A stretch of 64,000 nt of DNA from the NCBI GenBank assembly GCA_902793295.1, contig CADBDA010000003.1:1-64000 (forward strand). The letters are read 5' to 3'. The notes under the pieces were generated by a model. That model was given only the letters and a program-made list of their open reading frames with translations, had not been told where the DNA came from and made no database searches. Positions 52,247 to 62,900 of this stretch are shown one piece after another (within the stretch, counting starts at the first letter, position 1; the number at the start of each line of letters is the position of its first letter). Source of the DNA: an uncultured Bacteroidota bacterium (GTDB lineage Bacteria > Bacteroidota > Bacteroidia > Bacteroidales > P3). The position numbers and the translations under genes were made by a program.

Positions 52247-52732
52247 CTATTCCACCTCCTCATAGTCGGTGAATTCGTCGTCATCGTCACCATGCCAGGG
52301 GCCGTTGTCCGAAGTGCCGCGCTCCCGGTAGACACCCTTGTTGAGCCATCGGGACGGCAGTTCCAAAAGATAGTTCAACGCCGTGATGATCAGACTGAAA
52401 AGCAGTGCATAGCCGAAACTGTCCACCTCGAACGGGGTGACGATGGCGGCCGTCAGCTCAATGATGATGGCGTTGATGACGAAGATGAAGAACCCCATGC
52501 TCAACAATGTGACCGGGAGGGTGACGAAGATGAGGATGGGTCGCAGGAAGTTGTCGAGCAGCGAGATGACCAGCGCTGTAAGGATGGCGGCGGCAACGCT
52601 GCCATCGACAATACGCACACCTGGCAGCAGCTTGATGGCTATCATGGTAGCGAGGGTCAGTATGATGGTACGCGTCAGGAATCCCCACGGACCCGACTGA
52701 CGCTGTTGGTTCATCGAAATGTTGATTTTCAT
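52247..52732 (-). CDS. Phage-holin-like/DUF four-helix membrane protein
   Basis: 161 residues from the ATG at 52730-52732, which overlaps the end of the previous gene by 4 bp. Four membrane helices are seen (TIILTLATMIAIKLLPGV, ILTALVISLLDNFLRPIL, PVTLLSMGFFIFVINAIIIE, FGYALLFSLIITALNYLLEL), followed by an acidic tail. The SLLDNFLRPILIFVTLPVT core is that of the widespread Mycobact_4TM/phage_holin_4 family of unknown role. No phage genes are nearby, so it is not part of a prophage. Confidence 0.82.
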   Translation of the reverse strand: MKINISMNQQRQSGPWGFLTRTIILTLATMIAIKLLPGVRIVDGSVAAAILTALVISLLDNFLRPILIFVTLPVTLLSMGFFIFVINAIIIELTAAIVTPFEVDSFGYALLFSLIITALNYLLELPSRWLNKGVYRERGTSDNGPWHGDDDDEFTDYEEVE

Positions 52733-53349
52733 AGCTCTATCTCTCCTTTCCCTTGGCGTATCAGGGTCACCTGTCCGTCGCTGCAATCCACCACCGTGGA
52801 GGGAGCGTCCTCGCCGATGCCGCCGTCGACGACCATGTCGACCTGACGGCCGAAGAGTTCGTGAATCAGTTCGGGGTCGGTCACATATTCCGACTCCCGG
52901 TCGTCGTCGAGCGTCCGCACCGAGGTGCCTATCAGCGGACATCCTACAGCCTCGATAATGGCGTTGGCAATCGGATGGGCGGGCACGCGGACACCGATGG
53001 TCTTGTTGACGTTCAGATAATTACGCGGAACGCTGTTGTTGGCGTCCATCACGAAGGTGAAAGGACCCGGCAGACACTGCTTCAGCAGCAGGAAGAGGTC
53101 CCTATCCATGGGCCGCACATACTCCGACACCTGGCTCAGACTGCCGCACAACATCGAGTACTTGGCCTTCTTCAGCGAGAAACCTTTCAGCCGCGCAATG
53201 ACCTCAACAGACTTCTTGAATTCCATGCTGCAGACGAACGCATAGAGCGTATCGGTCGGAATGATGGCGATGCCGCCATCTTTCAGCAAATCGGCCACCC
53301 GATTGATATCGTTATGGTTAGAATGGTCAGAATATATTTTTAGGAGCAT
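52729..53349 (-). CDS. YrdC/Sua5-superfamily protein, YciO type
   Basis: 206 residues from the ATG at 53347-53349. The superfamily nucleotide-binding features are GGIAIIPTDTLYAF, then PGPFTFVMDANNSVPRNYL and KTIGVRVPAHPIANAIIEA. The segment KYSMLCGSLSQVSEYV fits the YciO subfamily more than TsaC proper. TsaC makes threonylcarbamoyl-AMP for the t6A tRNA base; YciO is related, with weak or uncertain activity. A promoter-like TACTTTTG lies at 53379-53372 on this strand. It heads the yciO, DUF, panC run. Confidence 0.82.
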   Translation of the reverse strand: MLLKIYSDHSNHNDINRVADLLKDGGIAIIPTDTLYAFVCSMEFKKSVEVIARLKGFSLKKAKYSMLCGSLSQVSEYVRPMDRDLFLLLKQCLPGPFTFVMDANNSVPRNYLNVNKTIGVRVPAHPIANAIIEAVGCPLIGTSVRTLDDDRESEYVTDPELIHELFGRQVDMVVDGGIGEDAPSTVVDCSDGQVTLIRQGKGEIEL

Positions 53350-53371
53350 CTGTCTATAGTTTTTGAAATTG

Positions 53372-53379
53372 CAAAAGTA
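53372..53379 (-). promoter_or_regulatory. -7 element for the yciO-type gene
   Basis: Minus-strand TACTTTTG (TAnnTTTG). A TTTG at 53406-53403 is 23 nt away rather than 19. Confidence 0.45.
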
Positions 53380-53490
53380 CGAACAAAAAAAGAAATGGAA
53401 ATCAAAAAAAGATTTTAATTTCATTATACCCCTATAATAAAATACAAAATGACTCGTTATTAAGTATCGTTTTTTAGACCACACAACAAA

Positions 53491-54789
53491 ATGAAAAGAT
53501 TCTGGCTACTGGCCATCACACTTATCTGCCTGCTTCCGCTGAGCGCTTCGGCCCAGCGCAACGTCCGCTTCAAAGACTACTTCAACAATGCCACCCTGCG
53601 CATCGACTACCTGCGCATCGGCTGCATGAAACACGACACCTGCATCCTACAACGCTTCGCCATCCAGAATGACATTTGGGCGGGGTCGACAACCCAACTG
53701 ATGGACCCCATCGACAACGGCGACTACCGACTGCTGGTGGTCGACTCCAAATCCCGGACGGAGCTCTACTCGCGCTGCTACAACACCCTCTTCGGTGAAT
53801 ACTGTTTCACCATCGCCGGACACGACAAGGACAGCGTCGCCACCTTTGAAGAGGTGATGCTGATGCCCCTCCCCAAGGTACCCGTGGAGATATGCCTCCA
53901 AAAACGCGACAAGAACAACCAGTTCGTCACCACCACCACCTACCACTACAACCCCACCGACAACCGACTCGAGAAATTGCGCCCCCGCGTCAAACCGCTG
54001 GCCCTCCACAATAACGGCGACCCACACACTCGCATCGACATCGTCATTGTGGCCGAGGGCTACGGCAAGCAAGACCAGCGCAAGATGCGCGAGGACTTCG
54101 ACAAATTCACCTCCTACCTTCTGGGCGAAGAGCCTTTCAAGAGCCGTGCCGACCAATTCAACTTGTGGGGCATCGGCTTCCTGGCCAATGAGAGCGGCGT
54201 CACCGACCCCAACGCCAACCGCTACGTCAGCAGCGCCGTCGGGTCGACCTACAACATCTTCAACATGGACCGCTACCTGATGACCACCCACCTCTTCCAG
54301 CTCCACAACTTGCTGGCAGGATGCCCCTACGACCACATCCTCATCATGGCCAACTGCGACACCTATGGTGGCGGCGCCATCTATAACTACTACGCCTTCA
54401 GCGCCGTGCAGGAGATGTCGCGCTTCATCCTGCCCCACGAACTGGGACACAGCATCGGCGGTCTGGCCGACGAATACGTGGAAGACGACCCCAACTACAA
54501 TCGTCGCTACGAAAACATCGAACCCACCGAACCCAACATCACGTCGCTCAAGGACTTCCAATCGAAATGGCAGTATCTGGTGCCACAAGGGACCCCCATC
54601 CCCACCACCGCCCCCAAGGGTCCGATGACCAACCGCGACTGCGGTCCCGTCGGCGCCTATGAGGGTGCCGGATACCTGGCCAAGGGCTGCTACCGCCCCT
54701 GCCCCCACTGCATGATGCGCGACTACGCCTACTTCTGCCCTGTATGCATGAAACGCATGAACGAAATCTTCGACCTTTACACCAAGTAG
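53491..54789 (+). CDS. M64-family (IgA peptidase-type) metallopeptidase
   Basis: 432 residues with a signal peptide (MKRFWLLAITLICLLPLSASAQ). The zinc motif is HELGHSIGGLADEY (His316, Glu317, His320, with Asp327/Glu328), as in peptidase family M64. The N-terminal 150 residues form a separate beta-rich domain. A Cys-rich end (GCYRPCPHCMMR, FCPVCMKRM) may be disulfide-linked. It has no T9SS sorting domain, so it is probably periplasmic or secreted another way. The M64 type member cleaves IgA; whether this one does is unknown. Confidence 0.88.
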   Translation: MKRFWLLAITLICLLPLSASAQRNVRFKDYFNNATLRIDYLRIGCMKHDTCILQRFAIQNDIWAGSTTQLMDPIDNGDYRLLVVDSKSRTELYSRCYNTLFGEYCFTIAGHDKDSVATFEEVMLMPLPKVPVEICLQKRDKNNQFVTTTTYHYNPTDNRLEKLRPRVKPLALHNNGDPHTRIDIVIVAEGYGKQDQRKMREDFDKFTSYLLGEEPFKSRADQFNLWGIGFLANESGVTDPNANRYVSSAVGSTYNIFNMDRYLMTTHLFQLHNLLAGCPYDHILIMANCDTYGGGAIYNYYAFSAVQEMSRFILPHELGHSIGGLADEYVEDDPNYNRRYENIEPTEPNITSLKDFQSKWQYLVPQGTPIPTTAPKGPMTNRDCGPVGAYEGAGYLAKGCYRPCPHCMMRDYAYFCPVCMKRMNEIFDLYTK

Positions 54790-54819
54790 CACAGCATGAA
54801 CAGCGCATCCGGCAGTTCC

Positions 54820-56358
54820 ATGAAACGAAACAGAATCCTCCTACTGCTTAGCCTGATGCTGGCGGTGCTGTGCACCTCGTGCATCAAGGAACCGCAGTAT
54901 CTGACCGACGGTTCGGCACGGCTCGCCTTCTCCGACGACACCGTGAAGTTCGACACCGTCTTCACCACCATGGGCACCACAACCCTGCAGGTGAAAGTCT
55001 ACAACAACTACGACGAACCGCTGCTGCTGGATGCCGTCACCCTGTTGAAAGGCCACGCCTCACGATTCCGCATCAATGTGGACGGCGACAGTTCCATGGT
55101 GGCCCGCAACGTGGAAATCGAAGCCCACGACAGCATCTTCCTCTTCGTGCAGGCCAACATCAACCCCAACGACCAGACCTCCCCCTTCCTGGTGACCGAC
55201 TCGGTATGCTTCCGTTTCAACAACAGCGAACAATACCTGCCCCTGATGGCCTTTGGCCGTAACGCCGTTTACCATCTGCCCACCAGCAGGGTCTACTCCA
55301 CCTACATCAACCAGCGCGGACAGGTCGACACCCTCTGGTACCCCTACTCCGTCATCGACTGCGACAACTGGGATCACACACGCCCCCATGTCATCTTCGG
55401 CTACGCCGTGGTCAACAGCAACGAGACGCTCCATCTCTATGCCGGCGACGAGCTCTTCTTTGCCGACAACGCCTACCTGTGGGTCTACGACAGCGCCACC
55501 CTCGACGCACGCGGCACCCAGGGCAACCCCATCCGCTTCACCTCGCTGCGCCACGACGGCTGGTACGACAGCCTGCCCGGACAATGGGGCTACATCTGGC
55601 TCTCGACGGGCAGCAAGGACAACCACATCGAATGGGCCCGCATCGAGAACGGCATGGCCGGCATCGTGGTCGACACCAACGTCAACAGCAACCCCACCCT
55701 CACCATCAGCAACAGCGTCATCCAGAACCACTCCCTGTCAGGAATCATCGGACAAGGCGCCTACATCGAAGGCGACAACCTGCTGGTCTGCAACTGCGGC
55801 AACACGGTGCTCCAACTCCAGTTCGGCGGACGCTACCGCTTCTCCAACTCCACCTTCGCCAACTACTGGCGCTACGGCAGCCGCAGCGCCTCGGCGGTCG
55901 TTCTCAACAACTACTACAACTACGACGAACAGACCCTCTTCCCGCGCGACCTGCTGCAGGCCGACTTCTACAACTGCATCATCTACGGCAACTACACCAC
56001 CCGCGACGGCGCCGACGAATTCCTTATGGACTATAACCCCGCCGCCGCCTTCAACTGCCGCCTGGACCACTGCATCGTCCGCTGTTCACAGCTGGACACC
56101 CTGGGACACTCCAGCGCCGATCCCTCACTGCTCATCAACTGCCACAGGCTGCTGCTCAACCAAGACCCCCGCTTTGTCGACCCACGCATGGGCGACTACC
56201 ATCTGGGCGAGGAATCGCCCGCCATCGGCGCCGCCGACAACAGCCACCTGCTGGTCAGCCACGACCTCGACGGCACCCCACGTGCCTACCCGCCTTCCAT
56301 CGGCGCCTTCGAATACCAGCCCCAACAGGCTGAGAAAAAAAGACCGTTTCACCGTTAA
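54820..56358 (+). CDS. Beta-helix lipoprotein
   Basis: 512 residues from the ATG at 54820; an ATG at 54796 adds eight polar residues before the signal peptide and is less likely. The signal peptide ends in a Bacteroidota-type lipobox (AVLCTSC). After a 170-residue beta-sandwich-like region, residues about 210-480 resemble a right-handed parallel beta-helix (NHIEWARIENGMAGIVVDTN, LTISNSVIQNHSLSGIIGQG, with the late LINCHRLLLNQDPRFVDPRM). Such proteins often bind or cut polysaccharide, but no catalytic residues can be named. It follows the M64 gene and ends 12 bp before ruvA. Confidence 0.8.
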   Translation: MKRNRILLLLSLMLAVLCTSCIKEPQYLTDGSARLAFSDDTVKFDTVFTTMGTTTLQVKVYNNYDEPLLLDAVTLLKGHASRFRINVDGDSSMVARNVEIEAHDSIFLFVQANINPNDQTSPFLVTDSVCFRFNNSEQYLPLMAFGRNAVYHLPTSRVYSTYINQRGQVDTLWYPYSVIDCDNWDHTRPHVIFGYAVVNSNETLHLYAGDELFFADNAYLWVYDSATLDARGTQGNPIRFTSLRHDGWYDSLPGQWGYIWLSTGSKDNHIEWARIENGMAGIVVDTNVNSNPTLTISNSVIQNHSLSGIIGQGAYIEGDNLLVCNCGNTVLQLQFGGRYRFSNSTFANYWRYGSRSASAVVLNNYYNYDEQTLFPRDLLQADFYNCIIYGNYTTRDGADEFLMDYNPAAAFNCRLDHCIVRCSQLDTLGHSSADPSLLINCHRLLLNQDPRFVDPRMGDYHLGEESPAIGAADNSHLLVSHDLDGTPRAYPPSIGAFEYQPQQAEKKRPFHR

Positions 56359-56370
56359 ACCGAAAACCCT

Positions 56371-56961
56371 ATGTACAACTACATCCGTGGAACCATCGAC
56401 GAAGTCAACCCCGCCTACGCAGTCATCGACTGCCAGGGGGTGGGCTATCTGCTCGAAATAACACTCAACACCTACTCCCAGATCAAGGACCTCAGCGAGA
56501 CCAAACTGCTGGTCCACGAGGTGGTCCGCGAGGATGCCCACCTGCTGTTCGGTTTCTACACATCGGACGAACGCGACCTGTTCCGGCTGCTGCTGGGCGT
56601 CAACGGCGTCGGCGCCGCCACGGCACGCATGATGCTGTCGTCGCTCACCGTCGACGAACTGTCGAAAGCCATCCTGGACCAGGATGTGAAACGGGTGCAG
56701 AAGGTGAAAGGCATCGGTGCCAAGACCGCACAGCGCATCCTGCTCGAACTGCGCGACAAAATCGACCCCCTGGCAGGCCATACGGCATCGGGCACTGCCG
56801 CCACCTCCACCAGCGCCAATGCCGACGAGGCACTCTCGGCCCTGGTGATGCTGGGCTTCCCGCGCCCCGCCTCAGAGAAGGTCATCGGCATCGTCACCAA
56901 AGCCGACCCCACAGCATCTGTCGAAGAAATCATCAAACAGGCCCTCGCCCACGGCATCTGA
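56371..56961 (+). CDS. ruvA: Holliday junction branch migration protein RuvA
   Basis: 196 residues. The OB-fold opening (MYNYIRGTIDEVNPAYAVID), the helix-hairpin-helix repeats (LLGVNGVGAATARMMLSS and VKGIGAKTAQRILLELRDK) and the RuvB-binding C-terminal domain (DEALSALVMLGF, ending IIKQALAHGI) are complete. RuvA binds four-way junctions and loads RuvB. ruvA next to sprA is an arrangement found in other Bacteroidota. ruvB and ruvC are not in the window. Confidence 0.95.
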   Translation: MYNYIRGTIDEVNPAYAVIDCQGVGYLLEITLNTYSQIKDLSETKLLVHEVVREDAHLLFGFYTSDERDLFRLLLGVNGVGAATARMMLSSLTVDELSKAILDQDVKRVQKVKGIGAKTAQRILLELRDKIDPLAGHTASGTAATSTSANADEALSALVMLGFPRPASEKVIGIVTKADPTASVEEIIKQALAHGI

Positions 56962-56974
56962 CAACCACCCCACC

Positions 56975-59900
56975 ATGCAAAGAAAACTCCGTCACACAGC
57001 ACCTCGTCCACTCAGGCTGCCCGCCCTCATCGGCTGCGGGCTGTTGTTGCTGTGCCTTTTCTTTGCCCGCCCCGCCCTGTCGCAGACCGACTCGACGACG
57101 CTCCGCTACCCCATACCCTCCTACAACAACAGCAACACACCCCACAGTCCGCTCCACCTCAACAACCCCTCCAACCAGACCACCACGGTGGAATACGACC
57201 CCGAAAGCCACAGCTACGTCCGCACCACTCGCATCGGCACCTTCGTCCTCAGCCGCGAATACATGACCTTCGCCGAATATCAGGACTGGCAGATGCAACA
57301 GCTGATGAACGACTACTGGAACGAAAAGATTGAAGCCAACAATACCGCCACCGCCGAAGGCGGCCTGCTGAGCAAGATCCCCGGTTTCAACGAGATATCG
57401 CGCAAACTGGAGAGCCTCATGGACAAACCCGAAATCAGCATCACCCCTTCGGGCAGCGCCGACCTCACCCTGCAGGTGGTCAACAACTTCACCGACAACC
57501 CCACCGTCGACGAATCGCGCCGCAGCGTGACCAACTTCGACTTCGACGAGAACATACAGCTCACCCTCAACGCCAAAATCGGCGACATCATCAACACCGA
57601 CATCAACTGGAACACCCAGGCCACCTTCGACTTCGAGAACCAGATAAAACTGAAATACGAGGGCAAGGAGGACGATATCCTCCAACTGCTCGAAGCGGCC
57701 GACATCTCCTTCCCGCTCAACACCACGCTCATCAAGGGCAGCCAGCGGCTCTTCGGTGTCCACACCAAGCTGAAATTCGGCAACCTCACCGTCGACGCCG
57801 TCGCCAGCCAGAAAGAGACCTCCACCGAGAACATGCAGGTGCAGGGCGGCGCCTCGGCCCAGGAATTTGAAATCCGCGCCGACGAATACGAAGAGAACCG
57901 CCACTACTTCATCTCGCAGTATTTCTACGACAACTACAACAAAGCCATGTCGACCTTGCCGGTGGTCAACAGCAATATCAAGATTATCCGACTGGAGGTG
58001 TGGCGCACCAATATCGGCGCCGCCGTCACCAACAACCGTGACATTCTGGCCCTCACCGACCTGGGCGAACACACCGTCTCCAGCCCGGGTGTCATCGCCG
58101 GCAGTTCGGTGCTGCCCAACAGCAACACCAGCAACAACCTGCTGCAGCTCATCAACACCGCAGCCGTGCGCAGTGTCAACAACGTCTCCTCCTATATGGA
58201 AGGGCTGGGCTTCAGCGGAGGACGCGACTACGAAAAGGTGCAGAGCGCCCGACTGCTCAACAGCAACGAATACACCTTCAACTCGCAACTGGGCTTCATC
58301 ACCCTCTCCCAGCCGCTCGCCAACGACCAGATTCTGGCCGTCGCCTTCCAATATCAGGTCATCGGCGACACCACCGTCTACCAGGTCGGCGAACTGACCA
58401 CCGATGGTGTCAACGACCCCAACGTGCTCATCGTCAAACTGCTCAAGGGTACCGCCGTCAACAGCCGCAGCCCGCTGTGGAAGCTGATGATGAAGAACGT
58501 CTACTTCCTGAAGAGCACCCAGATAAGCCGTGAAAACTTCCGTCTCAACGTCCTCTACGAGAACCCCGAAGGAGGCGTAGGCATCGGCTACTTCACCGAG
58601 GGTCCCAAGGAGGGCACCCCGCTGGTGGAGGTCTTCGGTCTGGACCGCATGGACGCCTCGCAGAGCTACTACTATCCCGACGGGGTCTTCGACTGGTTCG
58701 ACTCGGCAGCCTACAAGGGCGGCACCATCCAAGCCACCACGGGCCGCATCTTCTTCCCCTATGTCGAGCCCTTCGGCAAAGACCTGCGCGAGATGCTGGG
58801 CGACAACGCACTGGCCAACCGCTACTGCTTCGACTCGCTCTACACCATGACCCAAGCGCTGGCGCAGCAGTATGCCGACAAGAACAAATTCTACTTGGAA
58901 GGCTACTACACCAGTTCGGTCAGCGGCGAAATCCAACTGGGCTACAGCGTCACCCAAGGGTCGGTGACCGTCACCGCCGGCGGCATGCCCCTCATCGAGA
59001 ACGTCGACTATACCGTCGACTACACCATGGGTACGGTGCGCATCATCAACGAAAGCCTCCTCTCCTCCGGCACCCCCATCAGCGTCAGCAGCGAGAACAG
59101 CTCCTTCAGCATGATGACCAAGACCATGCTCGGACTCCACCTCAACTACGAATTCGACCCGGACATCAACTTGGGCGCCACCTTCATGAACCTGCGCGAG
59201 AAACCCCTGACCCAGAAGAACAACTTCGGCGACGAGCCGACCTCCAACTCCATCTGGGGACTCGACTTCAACTATCGACACGACGTGCCGTGGATTACCA
59301 AATTCATGGACCGTCTGCCGGGTCTGCAAACCAAAGCCCCTTCCACCCTCACCCTCCAGGCGGAGTTCGCCCACTTCCTGCCCGGCTTGGCCAACACGGG
59401 TAGCGACGACGGCAAAGTGACCTATATCGACGACTTCGAAGGCGCCGAAAGCAATATCGACCTCAAGGGCTACACCTACTGGCATCTGGCCTCGACGCCG
59501 CAGGACTACCGGCTGTCGGTGCCCCTCTTCCCCGAAACGGCTCCCGGCTCGGGCAGGGCCTACGGCTTCAACCGCGCCAAACTGGCGTGGTACACCGTCG
59601 GCCGTCTCTTCTTCGAATCGAACTGTCCGGACAATATCGACGAAAACGACCGCTCCCATCCCTATGCCCGCCAGATCGGCCAGAAGGAGGTCTTCCCCAA
59701 CAAGAGCCTCGCCGCCGGCGAGAACAACCGCATCTACGAGCTCAACCTGGCCTTCTACCCCACCGAGAAAGGCCCCTACAACTACGACGTGATGCCTTCG
59801 GCCTACAGCGCCGGTATCGATGCCGACGGCAACCTGCTCGATCCCCGCTCGCGCTGGGGCGGCATCATGCGCGAACTGACCTACACCGACTTCGAAAGCC

Positions 59901-62900
59901 AGAACATCGAGACCATCGAATTCTGGCTCATGGACCCCTTCATCGACCCCGCCACCGGCAACACCGACATGAGCAAGACGGGCGGACGTCTCTACATCAA
60001 CTTGGGTGACATCAGCGAGGACATCCTGCGCGACGGTCGCAAGACCTTCGAAAACGGCCTGCCCACCGGCACCTCGGCCGAAGCCTTCGCCGCCAACCCC
60101 GTCGACACCACCATCTGGGGCCGCGTGCCGGTCATGCAGTCGGTGGTCAACGCCTTCGACAACGACGAGACGGCACGCCACTATCAGGATGTGGGCTACG
60201 ACGGCCTCTCCAGCGGCGACGACCTGAACGACGAGCAGTCGTTCTTTGCCGACTACCTCAACACCATCGCCAACAACTTCGGCACCTCGTCGCAGGCCTA
60301 CCTCCAAGCCGTCGCCGACCCCTCAAGCGACAACTTCCGCTACTACCGCAGCAGTTTCTATGACGAGAACAACACCAAAATCAACGACCGCTACAAGCTC
60401 TTCAACAACCCCGAAGGCAACTCGGCATCCGACGCCGACAACCCCGAATCCTACACCACACAGGGTAGCACCTACCCCGACGTGGAGGACATCAACCGCG
60501 ACAACACACTGAGCGAAAGCGAGAACTACTACCAATACATCATCGAACTGCGCCCCGACCAGATGGAGATCGGACAGAACCACATCGTCGACATCCAGGA
60601 TGCCCAGAACGTGCAGCTGGCCAACGGCTCGGTCACCAACTGCCGCTGGTACCAGTTCCGCATCCCCATCCGCGAACCCGACCAGACCGTCGGCAACATC
60701 AACGGCTACCAGTCCATCCGCTTCATGCGTATGTTCCTTAACGACTTCGAAGAACCGGTGATTCTCCGTTTCGCCACCCTCGAGCTGGTCTACGGCACCT
60801 GGCGCAAATACACCGAGGACCTCCTCCAGCCGGGCGACTACCCCACCGGCACCAACGAGAACACATCCTTCACCCTCTCCACGGTCAACATCGAGGAGAA
60901 CGGCAGCCGCGAACCGGTGCCCTACAACCTGCCGCCCAACATCGAACGCGAATCGTGGTACTCCACCTCGTCGTCCTATACCGAACTCAACGAACAGTCG
61001 CTCGAACTCGACATCCAAGGCCTCAACGCCGGCGATGCCCGCGCCATCTACCGCAATTCGCAGTACGACCTGCGCTACTACGGCAAACTGAAGATGTTCG
61101 TCCACGCCGAGAAGAAGTACGAGACCGACAACCTCTACGACGGCGACCTCACCCTCTTCGTCCGTCTGGGTAGCGACTACACCAACAACTACTACGAATA
61201 CGAGGTGCCGCTGCAACTCACCCCCTGGGGCACATCGGCAGGCAGCAAGGAACTCATCTGGCCCGAAGCCAACAACGTGGAGATCGACCTGCAGAAGCTG
61301 GTCGAAATCAAGACCAACCGCAACCGGCAGATACGGTCGGGCAACGGCGACAACTACTCCGCCTATGCCGCCTACTCCGAAATCGTGTCGGGCAAGAAAT
61401 ACACCGTCGTCGGATCGCCCAATCTGGGCAAGGTGAAGGTGCTCATGGTGGGTATCCGCAACCCCCGCAAGGAGACCCTCGACGACGGCAACGACATGAT
61501 GCCGAAGAATGCCATCGTATGGATCAACGAGCTGCGCCTGTCGGACTACATCAACCGCGGCGGCTTCGCCGCCATGGCGCTGGCCCGCACCAACCTGGCC
61601 GACGCGGGCAACCTGTCGATCTACACCGCCTACACCTCGTCGGGATTCGGCAACCTGGAGGACAAGCTCAACAAGCTGGAACTCGTCAACACCTTCAACA
61701 TCCAGTCCACCCTCAACCTCGAGCTGGGCAAATTCCTGCCCGACGAATGGGGCATGCACATCCCCCTCTATGTCGACTACAACAACCAGATCGGCAGCCC
61801 CGAATACAACCCCCTCGACCCCGACGTGAAGCTGAAAGACGACTTGCGAACCTACCAGACGCAGGCCGAACGCGACTCGGTACGCGCCATGACCCAGCAA
61901 CGCAAATCCACCACCAATATCACCCTCACCAACGTCCGCAAGGAACGCACCGGCAAGTCGGCCCTGAAGCCCCACTTCTACGACCTCGAGAATTTCTCCT
62001 TCTCCTATGCCTACAGCGGCGAACGCTCCAGCGACGACGACATCGAATACTACAACAAAGACCAGCACCGCGGGGGTCTCACCTACAACTTCTCCATCCT
62101 GCAACCCAAACAATTCAAGCCGTTCGAGAAGACCAAGATATTCCAGAACAAGAACCTGAAATTCATCAAGGATTTCAACCTCTACTACCAGCCCAAGAGT
62201 CTTTCCTTCACCACCGAAATCTACCGCGATATCGAATCGACCCTGCTCCGCAACAAGTCGGCGGCGCTGGTCATCATGAACCCCTCCTACTTCAAACAGT
62301 TCACCTGGCGGCGCGACTACAACGTGCAGTACGACCTGGCGCGCAGTTTCCGCATCACCTATACCGCCAACGCCAATGCACGCATCGACGAACCTCCCGG
62401 ACAGGTCGACCGCTCGGCTGGCGACTCGCTATGGATGGCCATCCTGCGGGGCGGCACCATGCAGAACTTCGCCCAGTCGATCAACGTCACCTGGGATCTG
62501 CCCATCAGCAAACTGCCCTACTGCGACTTCGTCCGCGCACCGCTGACCTACCGCACCAACTACTCCTTCGCCGGCACCACCCAGGCGCTGGCCAACCAGG
62601 GCAGCATCATCACCGACAATACGGTGATGACTCTGGGTCTGCAGGCCAACTTCCAGACGCTCTACAACAAATCGAAGCTCATCAAGAAAGCCTACGTCCG
62701 CAAACCGCCCCAAAAGAAAACCAACAACAAGAAGGGCAAGGACGCCGACAAAGACAAGAACGAGCTCGACAAGAAACGTGGAATGGAGCAGCCCAAAGTT
62801 GACCCGCGTGTGGCCGACTCGCTGCGTCGTGAAGCCCGCAAGGAGATGTTGCAGCAGGTCGGTTTCTTCGGTCTGCGACTGGCCACGGCCATCAAAGACG

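Noticed and set aside
52247..52732. Prophage holin
   Set aside because: The family is chromosomal and widespread, and no phage gene is nearby.
56933..60307. 1,124-codon open frame on the minus strand across sprA
   Set aside because: It is the antisense of sprA. GC-rich third positions leave antisense frames open, and its Val/Gly/Asp-heavy product has no domain.
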